Assembly: GCF_901709675.1 (NCBI RefSeq)
Contig: NC_051094.1
Span: 16,840,501-16,904,500, forward strand
Direction: 5' to 3'
Length of the DNA stretch: 64,000 nt
Source: Syngnathus acus
Taxonomy: Eukaryota > Chordata > Actinopteri > Syngnathiformes > Syngnathidae
Shown here: positions 10,045 to 20,996 of the stretch, piece by piece
How the letters are laid out: the number at the start of each line of letters is the position of its first letter
Numbering within the stretch: position 1 is the first letter of the stretch
Program-made: the position numbers and the translations under genes
Notes under the pieces: generated by a model
Seen by the model: the letters and a program-made list of their open reading frames with translations, nothing else
Told to the model about the DNA's origin: nothing
Database searches by the model: none

Positions 10045-10930
10045 AAAACAAGGAAGCAGGAGAACATGAGCAGATAAAATAATTCAAACAAGAAACTACA
10101 GCAGCAAAAGACTGCTGGAAACAAGAAGCAGGCGCAAGCATAGGTGGACAGGTGGAGCACAATGGGAGCTGGAAATAATTCTATATAAGAATTTCAAGAA
10201 TTCAAGAATTTTCAAGAATTTTCAAGAATTTTCAAGAATTTGTACTGGCCATGTTTGAGCATGCCAAACAAGGAATTTGACTTCGGTACATCTCAGCCTC
10301 TGTTCAACATTTAGGTGACTAACAACACTCAGGACATGTGCGAAAATTGACAAATATTCTCAAACATCCCCTGATCTTAAACACTCAGGAAGGCAAGGAA
10401 AAACTCAAAACTCCTCATAGGGGAAGCAGGAGCACATGAGCAGATAAAATAATTCAAACAAGAAACTACAGCAGCAAAAGACTAACATGGAAACAAGAAG
10501 ATGCGCAAGCATAGGTGGACAGGTGGAGCACAATGGGAGATGGAAATAATTCTAAATAAGAATTTAAAGAATTCAAGAATTGTCAAGTTTTCAAGAATTT
10601 CCAAGAATTTTCAAGAATTTGTATTGGCCATGTTTGAGCATGCCAAACAAGGAATTTGACTTCGGTACATCTCAGCCTCTGTTCAACATTTAGTAGGTGA
10701 CTAACAACACTCAGGACATGTGCAAAAATTGACAAATATTCTCAAATATCCCCTGATCTTAAACTCCCAGGAAGGCAAGTAAAAACTCAAAACTCCTACT
10801 AGGGGAAATGAAAAACCTTGAGAAGAGACCACAGATGCGAGGATCCCTCTTCTAGGATGACCAGGCTGCAATGGATGCAGAGTGGACACATAGTACACAT
10901 AATACAGACAATTCAAAATAAAGCGTCGAG
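10045..10930 (-). mobile_element. two tandem LINE 3'-end copies in an approximately 385-bp duplicated unit
   Basis: The unit GAAGCAGGAG(A/C)ACATGAGCAG ... AAGAATTTGTA(C/T)TGGCCATGTTTGAGC ... TCCCCTGATCTTAAA occurs at about 10045-10428 and again at 10426-10810, over 90% identical by eye. Each includes a 3' UTR of the L2/Rex1-like LINE on the minus strand and a (TTCAAGAAT)n-type tail at 10188-10245 and 10560-10622. The second continues with the ACCTTGAGAAGAGACCACAG motif seen downstream of the other LINE copies. Confidence 0.65.
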
Positions 10931-11204
10931 AGCAGGATAAAAACTATAGTGCAAAATACGAACGAAAGAACTCAACCACATAGGAAAGCAAGTAGCAATC
11001 AAATAATGCAAGTAAGTGCTAACTACACAACAAAGGAAGAACTAAGTTAACTGCACACGAAACAGGAGAGCCTGAATTACATATTTAAGCGTTCCTGTTG
11101 GGTGACCTCGAGATCACGGCTTTTTGCACATGATGTGGTTATTAGCCTCTTCATGATGTGATCAACGCTCACTGGAACAGTTCACACTCGGGTGTGAGGC
11201 AGTT

Positions 11205-11876
11205 GGAATGAAAACCAGAACCTCCAAATCTGAAACCACGGTCCTCAGTGAGAAATGGCTGGAATGCACTCTCCGGGTCAGGGATGACAGCCTGCCCCAA
11301 GTGGAGGAGTTCAAATATCTTGGGGTCTTGTTCACATGTGAGGGCAGGATGGAGCGTTAGATTGCGAGGAGGATCGGTGCAGTGTCTGCTGCGATGTGGA
11401 CTCCGTCTGTCGTGGTGAAGAAGCTGAGCCGAAAGGCGAAGCTCTCGATTTATCAGTTGATCTACTTTCCTACCTTCACCTTTGGTCACGAGCTGTGGGT
11501 CGTGTCCGAAAGAACAAAATCCCAGATACTAGCGGCAAATGTCTGAGCTCTCTCTTAGAGATGGGGTGGGAGGGACTCAGAGCCTCAGCCTCACCGCTTC
11601 TCCACCACTGACCCAGATGAGGTGGCATCTTATTAGCATGACTCCTGGACACCATGCTGGTGAGGTGTGTCTTTTCTACGGGAAGTAGGCCCCAGGAACG
11701 ATCCAGAATACGCTGACGAAACAGTCTCTCGGCTGGCCCAGGAATGCCTTGGAATCCTCCAGGATGAGCTGGACAAAGTGGCTGGGGAGAGGGAGGTCTG
11801 GGCTTCCCAGCTGAAGCTGCTGCCCCCTCGACCCGACTCAGAATAAGCGGTCGAAAATGGATGGAAAGATACATGT
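11205..11876 (+). mobile_element. degenerate Rex3-type LINE, RT C-terminus and 3' end
   Basis: Frames shared with the 40.95-41.9 kb element can be followed on the plus strand: a CTLRVRDDSLPQVEEFKYLG-like stretch, then GVLFTCEGRME, KAKLSIYQ and a HELWVVSERTKSQI-like stretch. Later AQECLGILQDELDKVAGERE and the ending LLPPRPDSE are readable. It closes with AAGCGGTCGAAAATGGATGG, the Rex3/RTE-like 3' terminus. There are several stops and frameshifts, so it is a dead 5'-truncated copy. Confidence 0.7.
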
Positions 11877-12027
11877 CTGATATGCCAAGAAGTTATTGTG
11901 GTTTACAAAGAATACCATGCAAAGAATATAATGCAAAAAAGAGGGGCAAAAACAACAGTGGTTATGTTAGCAACAAGAGTCAAAATGATTTGGCCCGATA
12001 ATACGTACAGAAACCGACAATTTCAAA

Positions 12028-12100
12028 TACAGTAATCCCTCGCTACATCGCGGTTCGTTTATTGGGGTTTCACTAAATCGCGGATTTTTTTTCCAAATTA
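12028..12100. repeat. CGCGGTTCGTTTAT MITE terminal fragment
   Basis: The stretch TACAGTAATCCCTCGCTACA...ATCGCGG is the same terminus as at 9.66 kb and (reversed) 15.97-16.01 kb. No opposite end was identified nearby; 12100-12500 is AT-rich with no gene. Confidence 0.55.
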
Positions 12101-12505
12101 AAAAAAAAATCTAAAAGTCAAAATAAAACTTCTAAATTGAGGAATTATGGCACAAAACTTGGCCACACGCCAGCAGAAGGCAAGGAGTGCCCACACAATT
12201 GCAGTGCGTACACTTGTACCTTTTTATAATTTTTTTTTATAAGAGTTCTAAAAACATATTTACAGTGTTTTACCTTGTTATAGATTTTTTTAAATAATAA
12301 TAAAAGAGTTCTAAAAACATATTTACAGTATGTACACTTGTACCTTGTTTTAACAATTTTATAATAATAAAAGTTGTGTATGTGTTAAGAATTCTCCATG
12401 TTATTTATGTTATTCAGCCGTGCTTTGATTTGAGGTAGGGTGATTTATTTTGAAGGCCGTTTTCAGGCGATACCACTTCCTGTTTTACGTTCATGTACAT
12501 ATAGG

Positions 12506-13153
12506 ACTGTCTCAGAAAATTAGAATATTCTGATAAAGTTCTTTATTTTCTGTAATTCAATTAAAAAAACAAAAATGTCATACATTCTGGATTCATTACA
12601 AATCAACTGAAATATTGCAAGCCTATTATTATTGTAATATTGCTGATTATGGCATACAGCTTAGGAAAACTCAAATATCCTATCTCGAAATATTAGAAAA
12701 TCATGAAAAAGTATACTAGTAGGGTATTCAACTAATCACTTGAATCGTCTAATTAACTCGAAACACCTGCAAGGGTTTCCTGAGCCTTGAAAAACACTCA
12801 GCTTGGTTCAGTAAACTAAATACAAGTATGGGGAAGACTGCTGCTCTGACTCCTGTCCAGAGGACCATCATTGACACCCTCCATCAGGAGGGTAAGACAC
12901 AAAAAGACATTTCTCAAAGAGCAAGCTGTTCACAGAGTGCAGTTTCAAAGCACATCTGCAAAAAGTCAGTTGGAAGGGGGAAATGTGGCAGGAAACACTG
13001 CACAACCAAGAGAGATGACCGCAGCCTTGTGAAGAAGAGTCACTTCCAGAATTTGGGGGAGCTTCAAAGACAGTGGACTGAAGCTGGAGTCCAGGTATCA
13101 AAAGCCACTGTTCACAGACGTGTCCGGGAAATGGGCTACAATAGCCTTATTTC
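12506..13153 (+). mobile_element. Tc1-like transposon, 5' half
   Basis: Terminal repeat begins ACTGTCTCAGAAAATTAG, a common fish Tc1-family end. The reading frame starting at 12828 encodes MGKTAALTPVQRTIIDTLHQ, an HTH region (KTQKDISQRASCSQSAVSKH) and a second DNA-binding segment (ATVHRRVREMGYNSLIS). The frame is cut at 13153 by an inserted LINE; the transposase resumes at 15546. Flanking duplicates TTATTTC at 13147-13153 and 15539-15545 mark the insertion. Even rejoined, the right end and catalytic C-terminus are missing, so it is inactive. Confidence 0.85.
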
Positions 13154-15538
13154 AAGAGAGATTCAAGATTCAAGAGTTTTTTATTCGCCATGTTTGAGCG
13201 TGCCCAACAAGGAATTTGACTTCGGTAAATCACACCGTCTGTACAACATTTAGGTGACTAACAACACTCAGGACATGTGAAAAATGGCAAATATTCTCAA
13301 ACATCCCCTGATCTTAAGCTCCCAAAAGGGCAAGGAAAAACTCAAAACTCCAGCTAGGGGAAATGAGAAACCTTGAGAAGAGACCACAGATGGGGATGGT
13401 CCCTCTTCCAGGATGACCAGGCTGCAATGGATGCAGAGAGGACACATAGTACAAACAGTGTAGACAAATTCAAAAAAGGTGTGGAGAGCAGGATGTTATT
13501 GCACAGTAATGACTCTGAGACTCTAAGAGTGGTGTGAGTTCATCAGAGCAACAGCCTGGGGGAAGAAGCTGTCTCTGTGTCTGCTGGTTTTGGCGTACCG
13601 AGCTCTATAACGCCGTCCGGAGGGGAGTAGTTCGAACAGACTGCAACCTGGGTGAGAAGGGTCTGTAGAGATGTTCCTTGCACGTCTCCTGGTCCTGGAC
13701 AGGTACAAGTCTTGGATAGATGGGAGGTTGATTCCAATTATCTTTTCTGCAGTCCTGATTGTCCGTTGCAGTCTGTGCTTGTCTTGTTTGGAGGCCGATC
13801 CAAACCAGACAGTGATGGAGGTGCAGAGGACAGACTGGATGATGGCAGTGTAGAAGGTCTTCAGAAGCTCTCGCGGCAGGTTGAACTTCTTGAGCTGTCT
13901 CAGGAAGTACAACCTCTGCTGGGCCTTCTTCCGGACAGAGTCTATGTGGCCGGTCCATTTCAGGTCCCGAGAGATTGTGGTTCCCAGGAACTTGAAGGTG
14001 TCTGTGGAGAGAATAGTATTACTGCGGATAGTGAGGGGTAAAAGTGGTGAAGGGTCACGCCTGAAGTCCACTGTCATCTCCACGGTCTTGAGCGGGTTCA
14101 GCTCCAGGTGGTTTTGGCTGCACCAGTGGACCAGCCGCTCCACCTCCTGTCTGTACGCAGTCTCATCACCGTCCTGGATCAGTCCGATGAGAGTGGTGTC
14201 GTCTGCATACTTCAGGAGCTTCACAGGAGAGTCACCTGAGGAGAAATCATTGGTGTAGAGACAGAAGAGCAGTGGGGAGAGGACGCACCCCTGAGGGGCT
14301 CCAGTATTGGTGGTCCGGGTGTCAGATGTGATGCCCCCCAGCCTCACACGCTGTCTCCTGTTGGTCAGGAAGCTGGTGATCCACTGACAGGTGGAGGCAG
14401 GCACCGCAAGCTGGATGAGCTTCTGTTGGAGGATGTCAGGAGCGATGGTGTTGAACGCCGAGCTGAAGTCCACGAACAGGATCCTGGCGTACGTTCCTGG
14501 GGTGTCCAGGTGGTGCAGGATGTAGTGCAGTCCCATGTTGACCGCATCATCCACTGACCTGTTTGCCCGGTAGGCAAACTGGAGGGGGTCAAGCAGGGGG
14601 CCCGTGACATCCTTCAGGTGGTTCAGCACTAACCTCTCGTAAGATTTCATGACCACAGATGTTAGTGCGACAGGTCTATAGTCATTCAAACCTGTGATGG
14701 CGGGCTTCTTGGCCACTGGAACGATGGTGGAGCTCTTGAAGCACGAGGGCACCTCGCACAGCTCCAGAGAACGGTTGAAGATCCGTGCAAAGGTGGGCGC
14801 CAGCTGCTCAGCGCAGACTTTCAAGCAGGAAGGTGACACGCCGTCTGGGCCCGGTGCCTTCCTGGTCTTTTGTCTCCGGAACATCTGGCGCACTTCCTCC
14901 TCGCGGATCTGGAGTGCGGGCGCGGCCTCTGCAAGAGAGAGAGTGGGTGACAACGATGATAGAGGTGTGGACAGAGCAGTTGTGGGGAGAGGTGAGTATG
15001 TAGATTGTGCTGCAGGAAGTCCCGTTGTGTGGGAGGACCGATCAAACCTGCAGTAGAACTTGTTTAGCTGGTTAGCAAGCCTTGGGCTCTCCACAGGACG
15101 GGGGGTCCGTTTCTTGTAGCCCGTGATGCTCTGCAGACCTTTCCACACTGTTGAGGGATCAGGATCGGCAGAGAGGTGTCTCTTCAGGTTCTCCCCGTAA
15201 CACCTCCTGGCTTTCCTGACCTCTCGGTTCAGTGTGTTTCTGGTCTGCTTGAACAGGTCGCGGTCGCCGCTCCTGTAGGCCTCCTCCTTGACTTTGCGCA
15301 GCCTCCTGAGGTTCGGTGTAAACCAAGGTTTGTCGTTGTTGTACGTGCAGAAGGTCTTAGTCTGCACACACAGATCCTCACAAAAACTGATGTATGATGT
15401 GACAGTGTCAGTGAGTTCATGCAAGTCTGAAGTTGCAGCTTCGAAAACTCCCCAATCGGTGCAGTCAAAGCAGGCTTGGAGGTCCTGCCTTGTCTCCACT
15501 GTCCACTTCCTCACAGTCCTCACCACAGGCTTAGAAGT
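13154..15538 (-). mobile_element. L2/Rex1-like LINE, 5'-truncated (copy 1), inserted in Tc1
   Basis: A non-LTR retrotransposon with an open frame 13523-15526 (667 codons) lacking the endonuclease. RT motifs are visible: KAPGPDGVSPSCLK, FVDFSSAFNTIAP (motif A), TGAPQGCVLSPLLF (motif B), LLKYADDTTLIG (motif C with YADD) and FKFLGTTISRDLKW. The tail NISTDPSHPGCSLFELLPSG...SFFPQAVALMN is typical of the CR1/L2/Rex1 group. The 3' UTR ends in GATTCAAGATTCAAGAG (tail unit TTGAATC on the minus strand). The 7-bp TSD TTATTTC flanks it. The absence of stops through 667 codons suggests a fairly recent insertion. Confidence 0.9.
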
Positions 15539-15545
15539 TTATTTC

Positions 15546-15761
15546 CATGGTCAAGCCACTTCTGAACTCAAGACAACGGAAGAAGTGTCTGACTTGGGCT
15601 ATGGAAAAGAAGCACTGGACAGTTCCAGAGTGGTCCAAAGTCCTCTTTTCAGACAAAAGCAAGTTTTGTATTTCATTTGGAAGTCAAGGCGCCAGAGTCT
15701 GGAGAAAGGCTGGAGAGGAGCAAAATCCAAGTTGCTTGAAATCCAGTGTGAAGTTCCCACA

Positions 15762-15766
<5 letters not shown>
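15546..15766 (+). mobile_element. Tc1-like transposon, 3' half of interrupted frame
   Basis: Continues the Tc1 frame after the [42 protein letters not shown] (first catalytic Asp region, here 'SDKSKF' where the family has SDESKF, i.e. D then K for E) and [16 protein letters not shown]. The sequence then runs into a (TA)n tract and the second half of the DDE domain is absent. Confidence 0.8.
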
Positions 15767-15814
<48 letters not shown>

Positions 15815-15840
15815 CGGTGTATATATATATATATATATAC
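15767..15840. repeat. (TA)n microsatellite
   Basis: Two TA runs (15767-15808 and 15820-15838) separated by AAAATACGGTG. It replaces the right half of the Tc1 element. Confidence 0.9.
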
Positions 15841-15847
15841 CATATTT

Positions 15848-16515
15848 TTACCGTATTTTTCGAACTATAAGTCGCGGTATTTTTCGTAGTTTGGGTGGGG
15901 GGGCGACTTATACTGAGGAGCGACTTATATGTGAATTTTTTCATAAATTTTCAAAATTAAAAAAAAAAGTGAAACCGCGATAAACGAACCGCGATGTAGC
16001 AAGGGATTACTGTAATTTGAATTTCAAGTGACGTCAGCAGTGCGGCGCGGCGGTTGTTTACATAAAGGACAAAGATTCGATCACGGGATGACGAAGATGA
16101 CGAAGGGCCCCACGTACTACCGGGATCATTAGCGGCTTTGTTTGTAAGTGACACGGAGGACGAAGAGTTTGAAGGATTTAAGGATTTGGAGTGACACAGA
16201 AGGTTTGGAAAAACTATTATGGCTTTTACGCACGCCCGGTCCTACTCTACGGAGCTCTCTTTCACCTCCGTGAATGGAAGTCGGGGGCCGGCGCTCGGCC
16301 GGGTGGCTGCCCGGGGACGGTGGATGGGGCTCGGACATGGCTTTTTCGCACGCCCGGTCCTACTCTACGGAGCTCGCTTTCACCTCCGTGGATGGAAGTC
16401 GGGGGCCGGTGCTCGGCCGGGTGGCTGTCCGGGGACGGTGGATGGGGCTCGGACATGGCTTTTACGCACGCCCGGTCCTATTCTATGGAGCTCTCTTCCA
16501 CCTCCGTGGCTGGAA
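15848..16515. mobile_element. TACCGTATTTTTCG-ended DNA element with 118-bp tandem repeat
   Basis: Begins TACCGTATTTTTCGAACTATAAGTCGC with an internal inverted echo (GCGACTTATA). 15966-16215 is the reverse complement of 9440-9700. It contains an acidic-reading frame (...EDEEFEGFKDLE) similar to the acidic tails I associate with pogo-type transposases. From 16219 a 118-bp GC-rich unit (ATGGCTTTTACGCACGCCCG...) is repeated about 2.5 times, at 16219, 16337 and 16455. The right end is not found. Confidence 0.55.
16219..16515. repeat. 118-bp tandem repeat, 2.5 copies
   Basis: Unit starts at 16219, 16337 and 16455 are recognised by ATGGCTTTT(A/T)CGCACGCCCG and CTACGGAGCTC. Copies differ by only a few bases. 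The GC content contrasts with the AT-rich flanks. A single unit is present at about 9330-9450 on the other strand. Confidence 0.85.
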
Positions 16516-17034
16516 GTATCTTAGGATATCAATTTTATTAATGAAGCAATCATTGAGGTAATTTGCAATATCTGCAGGCATGGTTAAAAATTTCCCATCA
16601 ACATCTATAAAAGATGGTGTAGATTTTCTTTTCCTGTCTATCAAATTGATGGTTGTGTTCCACATCCTGTTTTAATCTTTTTTTTTTTTTAAATAGTTTT
16701 CAATGTCCTTCTCATAATAACCTTTTTGTTTTATTAAGTTTGGTGACCTGGTTTCGCAGTTTTCAGTACATTATCCAGTCCTCTTGATTTCCTGTGAGAA
16801 TAACAGTCTCTTTGTCTTGATTTTGTTTTTTTATTAACTGCTTTATTTCTTCATCAATCCAAGGTGTTCAAAAATTCTTAACAGTAAACTTTCTGAGTGG
16901 TGCATGCTTGTCTACAGAACTCATATTTTTTTGTTGAAATTGTCAACTGCATCATTCACATTAATTTGTTCATGATCAGTCCTTATTCATTAGCTCAGAC
17001 AAGAATGCATTTTGATTCAGTGTGATTCAGGGAG

Positions 17035-17500
17035 TCCCGTATTGGCCCGAATATAAGACGGTGTTTTGCATTGAAATAAGTGGGGGTCGTCTTACATTCG
17101 GGGTCTAGACATTATACCCATTCACAACGCTAGATGGCGCCAGATATCTTTAAAGCGAATGATGAAATTAACTCCCCAGGCCAAAGTGAACCCCTGTCAC
17201 AAAGAAGAAAAATAAAAATAGCTGTTAGAAAGGTTCCCATGTTGATGTTAAAATGTTGGAAAGTTATGTCACCGCGCCTTAAGTCGCGTGAGTTACATCA
17301 GCTTATTGTGATTGTTGGAGCTTGTGCGCAGCAGTAAGTTAAAGGTTGCTGGTGTCGACTGAGTATGTTGCTGTGATCGTGTGCGTCTTTGACACAAAGT
17401 GAGTATATACATTTCATTGTTACTACTGCCTACTGTTGTGCCGTTTGTCTGATCGCGGTTTGTTTCGTGTGTGCACCGTTTGATTGATAGCTTCGGCACG
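17035..17500. mobile_element. 'GTATTGGCCCGAATATAAGACGG' element, left part
   Basis: Starts CGTATTGGCCCGAATATAAG, then TTTTGCATTGAAATAAGTGG and GGGGTCTAGACAT. 17335-17500 matches the repeated unit at 37.35-37.64 kb (GACTGAGTATGTTGCTGTG, GACACAAAGTGAGTATAT). Only one end is visible; the matching right end type (ATTCGGGCCAATACGG) is seen at 39.93 kb for the other copy. Confidence 0.6.
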
Positions 17501-17539
17501 CTCCTTTAAGTTTGCCTCGCATCGTACGGATCAAGAAAG

Positions 17540-18180
17540 GATGGAGACCTGAAAGCCCATTGGGGCTTCATCCGAGGAAGTGCAGTGCTGGAAAGACTGT
17601 TGGAGGTTGTGAACAGACACGCAGGACGCGTAAGAGTCATAACCGACAACCGTTGTGGTGAGGAAGCCCTCAAAGACGTTCTGGCTACGAGGGTGTGAAA
17701 GGAAGCCGGATGGGCCCTAGGAAGGGGCCCGCTGGTAAAGAAACAAAGTTCATCGATAAGTCAGAGAGAGAAGAATTATAGTTGTAGGAGTAGAAAACTG
17801 GAACAAGACCCCTCGCGGAAAGTGGTCCCAGATGTGTCCGTGAACCAAGTGGTGTTGGCTGTACAGTTAGCGCTAGGGCACAGGGGCCCCTTGCCTACAC
17901 GGAAGGAGTTGGATATGCTGGAGCTCTGGATTTCCGAAAGTGCAATTTGTGCAGCCTTACGTGAACTGTGTAACAGGTACAGCACAGGTCGCAGAGGACA
18001 GCAAACAGACGGATTGACTTTCAAGCACTGTGCCATGGGGGCCAGTATGGCGCTGGACCCCTGCGAGTCGATGGCGCAAGAGGTGAGAAGTACCTTGTGC
18101 TTGTGGACTCTTTGTCAAAACATGAAGGGCTGAAAGCTGTGAGAAGAGCCGACGCCAACAGTAATCATGAGTGCGATCAA
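17540..18180 (+). pseudogene. decayed retroelement pol (integrase-like) fragment
   Basis: In shifting frames I can read RGPLPTRKELDMLELWIS, NRYSTGRRGQQ, and then GEKYLVLVDSLSKHEGLKAV. This resembles the start of an integrase core (Y-L-V-(x)-V-D-x-(F/L)-S-K-x-x-x-x-K) preceded by a region possibly derived from the HHCC domain. Stops and frameshifts are frequent and no LTR is recognised beside it. It may come from a Gypsy-like element or an endogenous retrovirus; this cannot be decided by eye. Confidence 0.35.
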
Positions 18181-18184
18181 GACG

Positions 18185-18530
18185 CTAGAAGTCAAAGTCT
18201 GCTTTATTGTCAATTTCTTCACGTCAAGACACACAAAGAGATCGAAATTGCGTTTCCTACTATCCCACGGTGACAAGACATATTACATATTATATATATA
18301 TATATTATATTATATTATATTGGTCCACGGACAAACAAAACATTCAAGTAAACAATACAAAAAGGAAAAACAAGAAGGCACATACAATGAATAAATAAGA
18401 GCAATTAATAAATAATAAATAAATAAATAAGAGCAACATGGTTGAAATGGAGCAATTGTGCACACAGCAGATATCAGTATATAGATCAAAAGTACAGAGG
18501 GTGAGCAGTTGAAACCATTGCCAGCTGACC
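18185..18530 (-). mobile_element. LINE 3' fragment with TTTGAC-type end
   Basis: On the minus strand the sequence ends GTGAAGAAATTGACAATAAA then GCAGACTTTGACTTC, a common fish LINE/SINE terminus (AATAAAGCAGACTTTGAC). It contains a TA-rich run (18290-18320). It separates the two halves of the surrounding degenerate sequence (17.5-18.18 and 18.55-18.85 kb). Confidence 0.5.
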
Positions 18531-18865
18531 CGATTCGAGCTAAGAAGTAACCAAAAGAACCAGATTGCAGCTGACAACTTAGCTGTCCCCGCCTTCGCGT
18601 AGCTGGCCGCAGGCAAATGTGTGGTTATCATACGAAGAACACAGAATGGAAAAATGGCCGGTCGGGCCCTGGACCTGCTGAGAAGAGCCACACGGGCTGT
18701 CCCCCGAGGCGACGTGACTCTTTTTATTGGAACAGGGATGATGAAACACCGTGTGAGCATCTGTGAGCATCGTTGTCAAGTGGAAGGAGTCTAAAGTAAA
18801 GACCCAGGCCTCCAGGAGACACGACACGTGGACTGACTTTTTGACGACTCCCGGAGCCTCTAGAC

Positions 18866-19078
18866 CAGGGGTCACCAACTCCGGTCCTCAAGGGCGCCAA
18901 TCCAGCCTGTTTTAGGTGCAGCCCTACAACAACACACCTGATTCAAATGATCAGCTCATCAGCAAGCTCTATTAAGGCTGATAGCGATCCTGATTATTTG
19001 AATCAGGTGTGTTGTCGTAGGGCTGCACCTAAAACAGGCTGGATTGGCGCCCTTGAGGACCGGAGTTGGTGACCCCTG
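18866..19078. mobile_element. 213-bp palindromic hAT MITE with 8-bp TSD
   Basis: Starts CAGGGGTCACCAACTCCGGT and ends ACCGGAGTTGGTGACCCCTG. The two arms (about 95 bp each) are almost perfect inverted repeats around a short loop near CAAGCTCTATTAAGG. It is flanked by identical 8-bp duplications CTCTAGAC (18858-18865 and 19079-19086), diagnostic of hAT transposition. No coding capacity. Confidence 0.92.
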
Positions 19079-19086
19079 CTCTAGAC

Positions 19087-20690
19087 AAATACGCTCAAAT
19101 TCACACCTTAGACATATCGATGAACTACAAGTTTCAATTGCCTGAGAAAGTCGTGAAAATCCATGTAATAAAATTCATACAGTGCTAGAAATGAGAATCA
19201 GGAAATTGGGGGGGGGCTTCGTCTGGTGAATGTTTGGTCACTCTCTCACTTTGGCCAATGTAAGCAGGCTATAGGAGGCCAAAAGTGAAAATAAGGTCTT
19301 CAACCTTTCATCTAATGAACTCCACAGTACACAACAATGCTAGTAAAGCTGTTTTAGAGATGCCACAGATTATGACTTTTTAACCCTAATAAAATACAAT
19401 TATAACTAAAACAAAATGGAGAAACTTTATGTTGGAAGAGGGAAAGAAAGAGCTTGGAACATTTCCAAAATGCCAGTCTACAGCAAATGAATGATTGTTA
19501 TTGTTCATTTTATACCTGCAGAAAATGAGAGTGGATGGGGGCAGGGGGGACTCGGATTTCACCTGCCTTCCTAAAGCCGTCCCCTCATTGAATTGTCTAT
19601 TGTAAGAAGCAAAAATAGAAAGACTGCAAGACTGGCGTTGTCATAGCTCTATCTTAGCTCAGTGACTTTTACGCTTATGTTTTACGAGTGAGGACAATGG
19701 TAAGAATAAATCTCCATAGAACTGGGAATTTAGAGAGTCGTGTAGTTGTTTAGTGGAGAGGGTGCAACACCTCAATGGGCCAAACTTTTTTTTTCAATCA
19801 CATTCACGATTTAGCATTGATGTTTGTTTTGCCCAAAAGTCAGGTAGCAATCTCATAGATGACACAATTGCTTCTACAGAGGGGGTAGTTCCACTAGGTC
19901 AAGTTCTTACGCTTACTCAGATGCAAATTGACCCACAAAGTTATAAAGTTCCCATCGGAGAAAATCATAGGTATGTTATAAAACCTAAGAGTTAATCAAG
20001 AGGCTCAATTTGTATTTTATGTCCTGGCTCTCAAGTGCAACATAGTGAATCACTAAAGTAAGAACAGAACATTTTTTTATTGCAATCAACAAAAGGACAA
20101 AGAAAATCATATGGAGGAGCTGTGTTGCCATGTGACTGATCTCAGGTCTGAGAGTGGGAGGAGCTTTAATCAATATTGGGATGGGCACCAGTTGTTTGAC
20201 CATTGAGGCGGATATTTACAATATTTATACTTTATTACTGCCGTGGCACAACAAGTAACACTTTGAATCTCTGTTAACTTTTCTTTTGGCTCAGATTGAT
20301 GTAAAATTTTCCTGACAATCCCTCAAATGTCGCTTTAGTATTTTGTCCCTTTTATTTGATGGTTGCTGCTATTGTTGGGGTGTAGTTGCTGAGAAAATGT
20401 AATTAACCTCACAGGGTGAATAAATTATCTACACACTTTGGGGTCTATTTTGGTAGACTGGCGCCATTGTGCTCGGTGTGAAAATGTGCGTAACGTCATT
20501 TACATTATTATTCATGCATCGTCATTTCTGTGCGGGATCATTGGTCTAGTTCAGTGAGTTTGTGAATTTGGAAGATGCGCCGCACCAATATATATAGTCA
20601 TCATAGTTGTCCCTCAGTTCCCGTCTGTCCTCGTTCTTTAAAAGGGCTTCTCTTTAAGACACTGCAGTGACACACAAAGATGTTTCTCTT
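19087..20690. other. gcnt4 downstream region, no recognised gene
   Basis: Unique-looking AT-rich sequence. Minus-strand AATAAA signals occur near 20230 and 20070, candidate polyadenylation sites for gcnt4. No mobile-element termini are recognised. A TATA-like run (ATATATATAG) lies at 20589. Confidence 0.45.
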
Positions 20691-20691
20691 T

Positions 20692-20851
20692 CAGAGACTA
20701 AAGTTGCATAATTATTTCTGAATATCATTTACGTATTGCATGTTTTGTATTGCTAAAAGGAGTGCACAATCCAGAGACTAAAGTTGCATAATTATTTCTG
20801 AATATCATTTACGTATTGCATGTTTTGTATTGCTAAAAGGAGTGCACAATC
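20692..20851. repeat. 80-bp perfect tandem duplication in putative gcnt4 3' UTR
   Basis: The unit CAGAGACTAAAGTTGCATAA...GGAGTGCACAATC occurs at 20692-20771 and again at 20772-20851 with no difference I can see. It lies about 150 bp past the gcnt4 stop codon. Confidence 0.95.
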
Positions 20852-20996
20852 ACATATAGAAAGTTGCATGACAAACTTTTCATTTTTGCAATAGTTTTTG
20901 TCAAAATGACAATGAGAAGTACATTCCACAGTTATGTACGCATGTTTAAAAACTTTGAGGCATGTTTCCACCAAGTTCAGATGTTCAGTGTAATTT

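Noticed and set aside
13652-14258. Long plus-strand frames opposite the LINE ORF
   Set aside because: Antisense shadows of a conserved RT frame; same frames recur at the other LINE copies only because the sequence is repeated.
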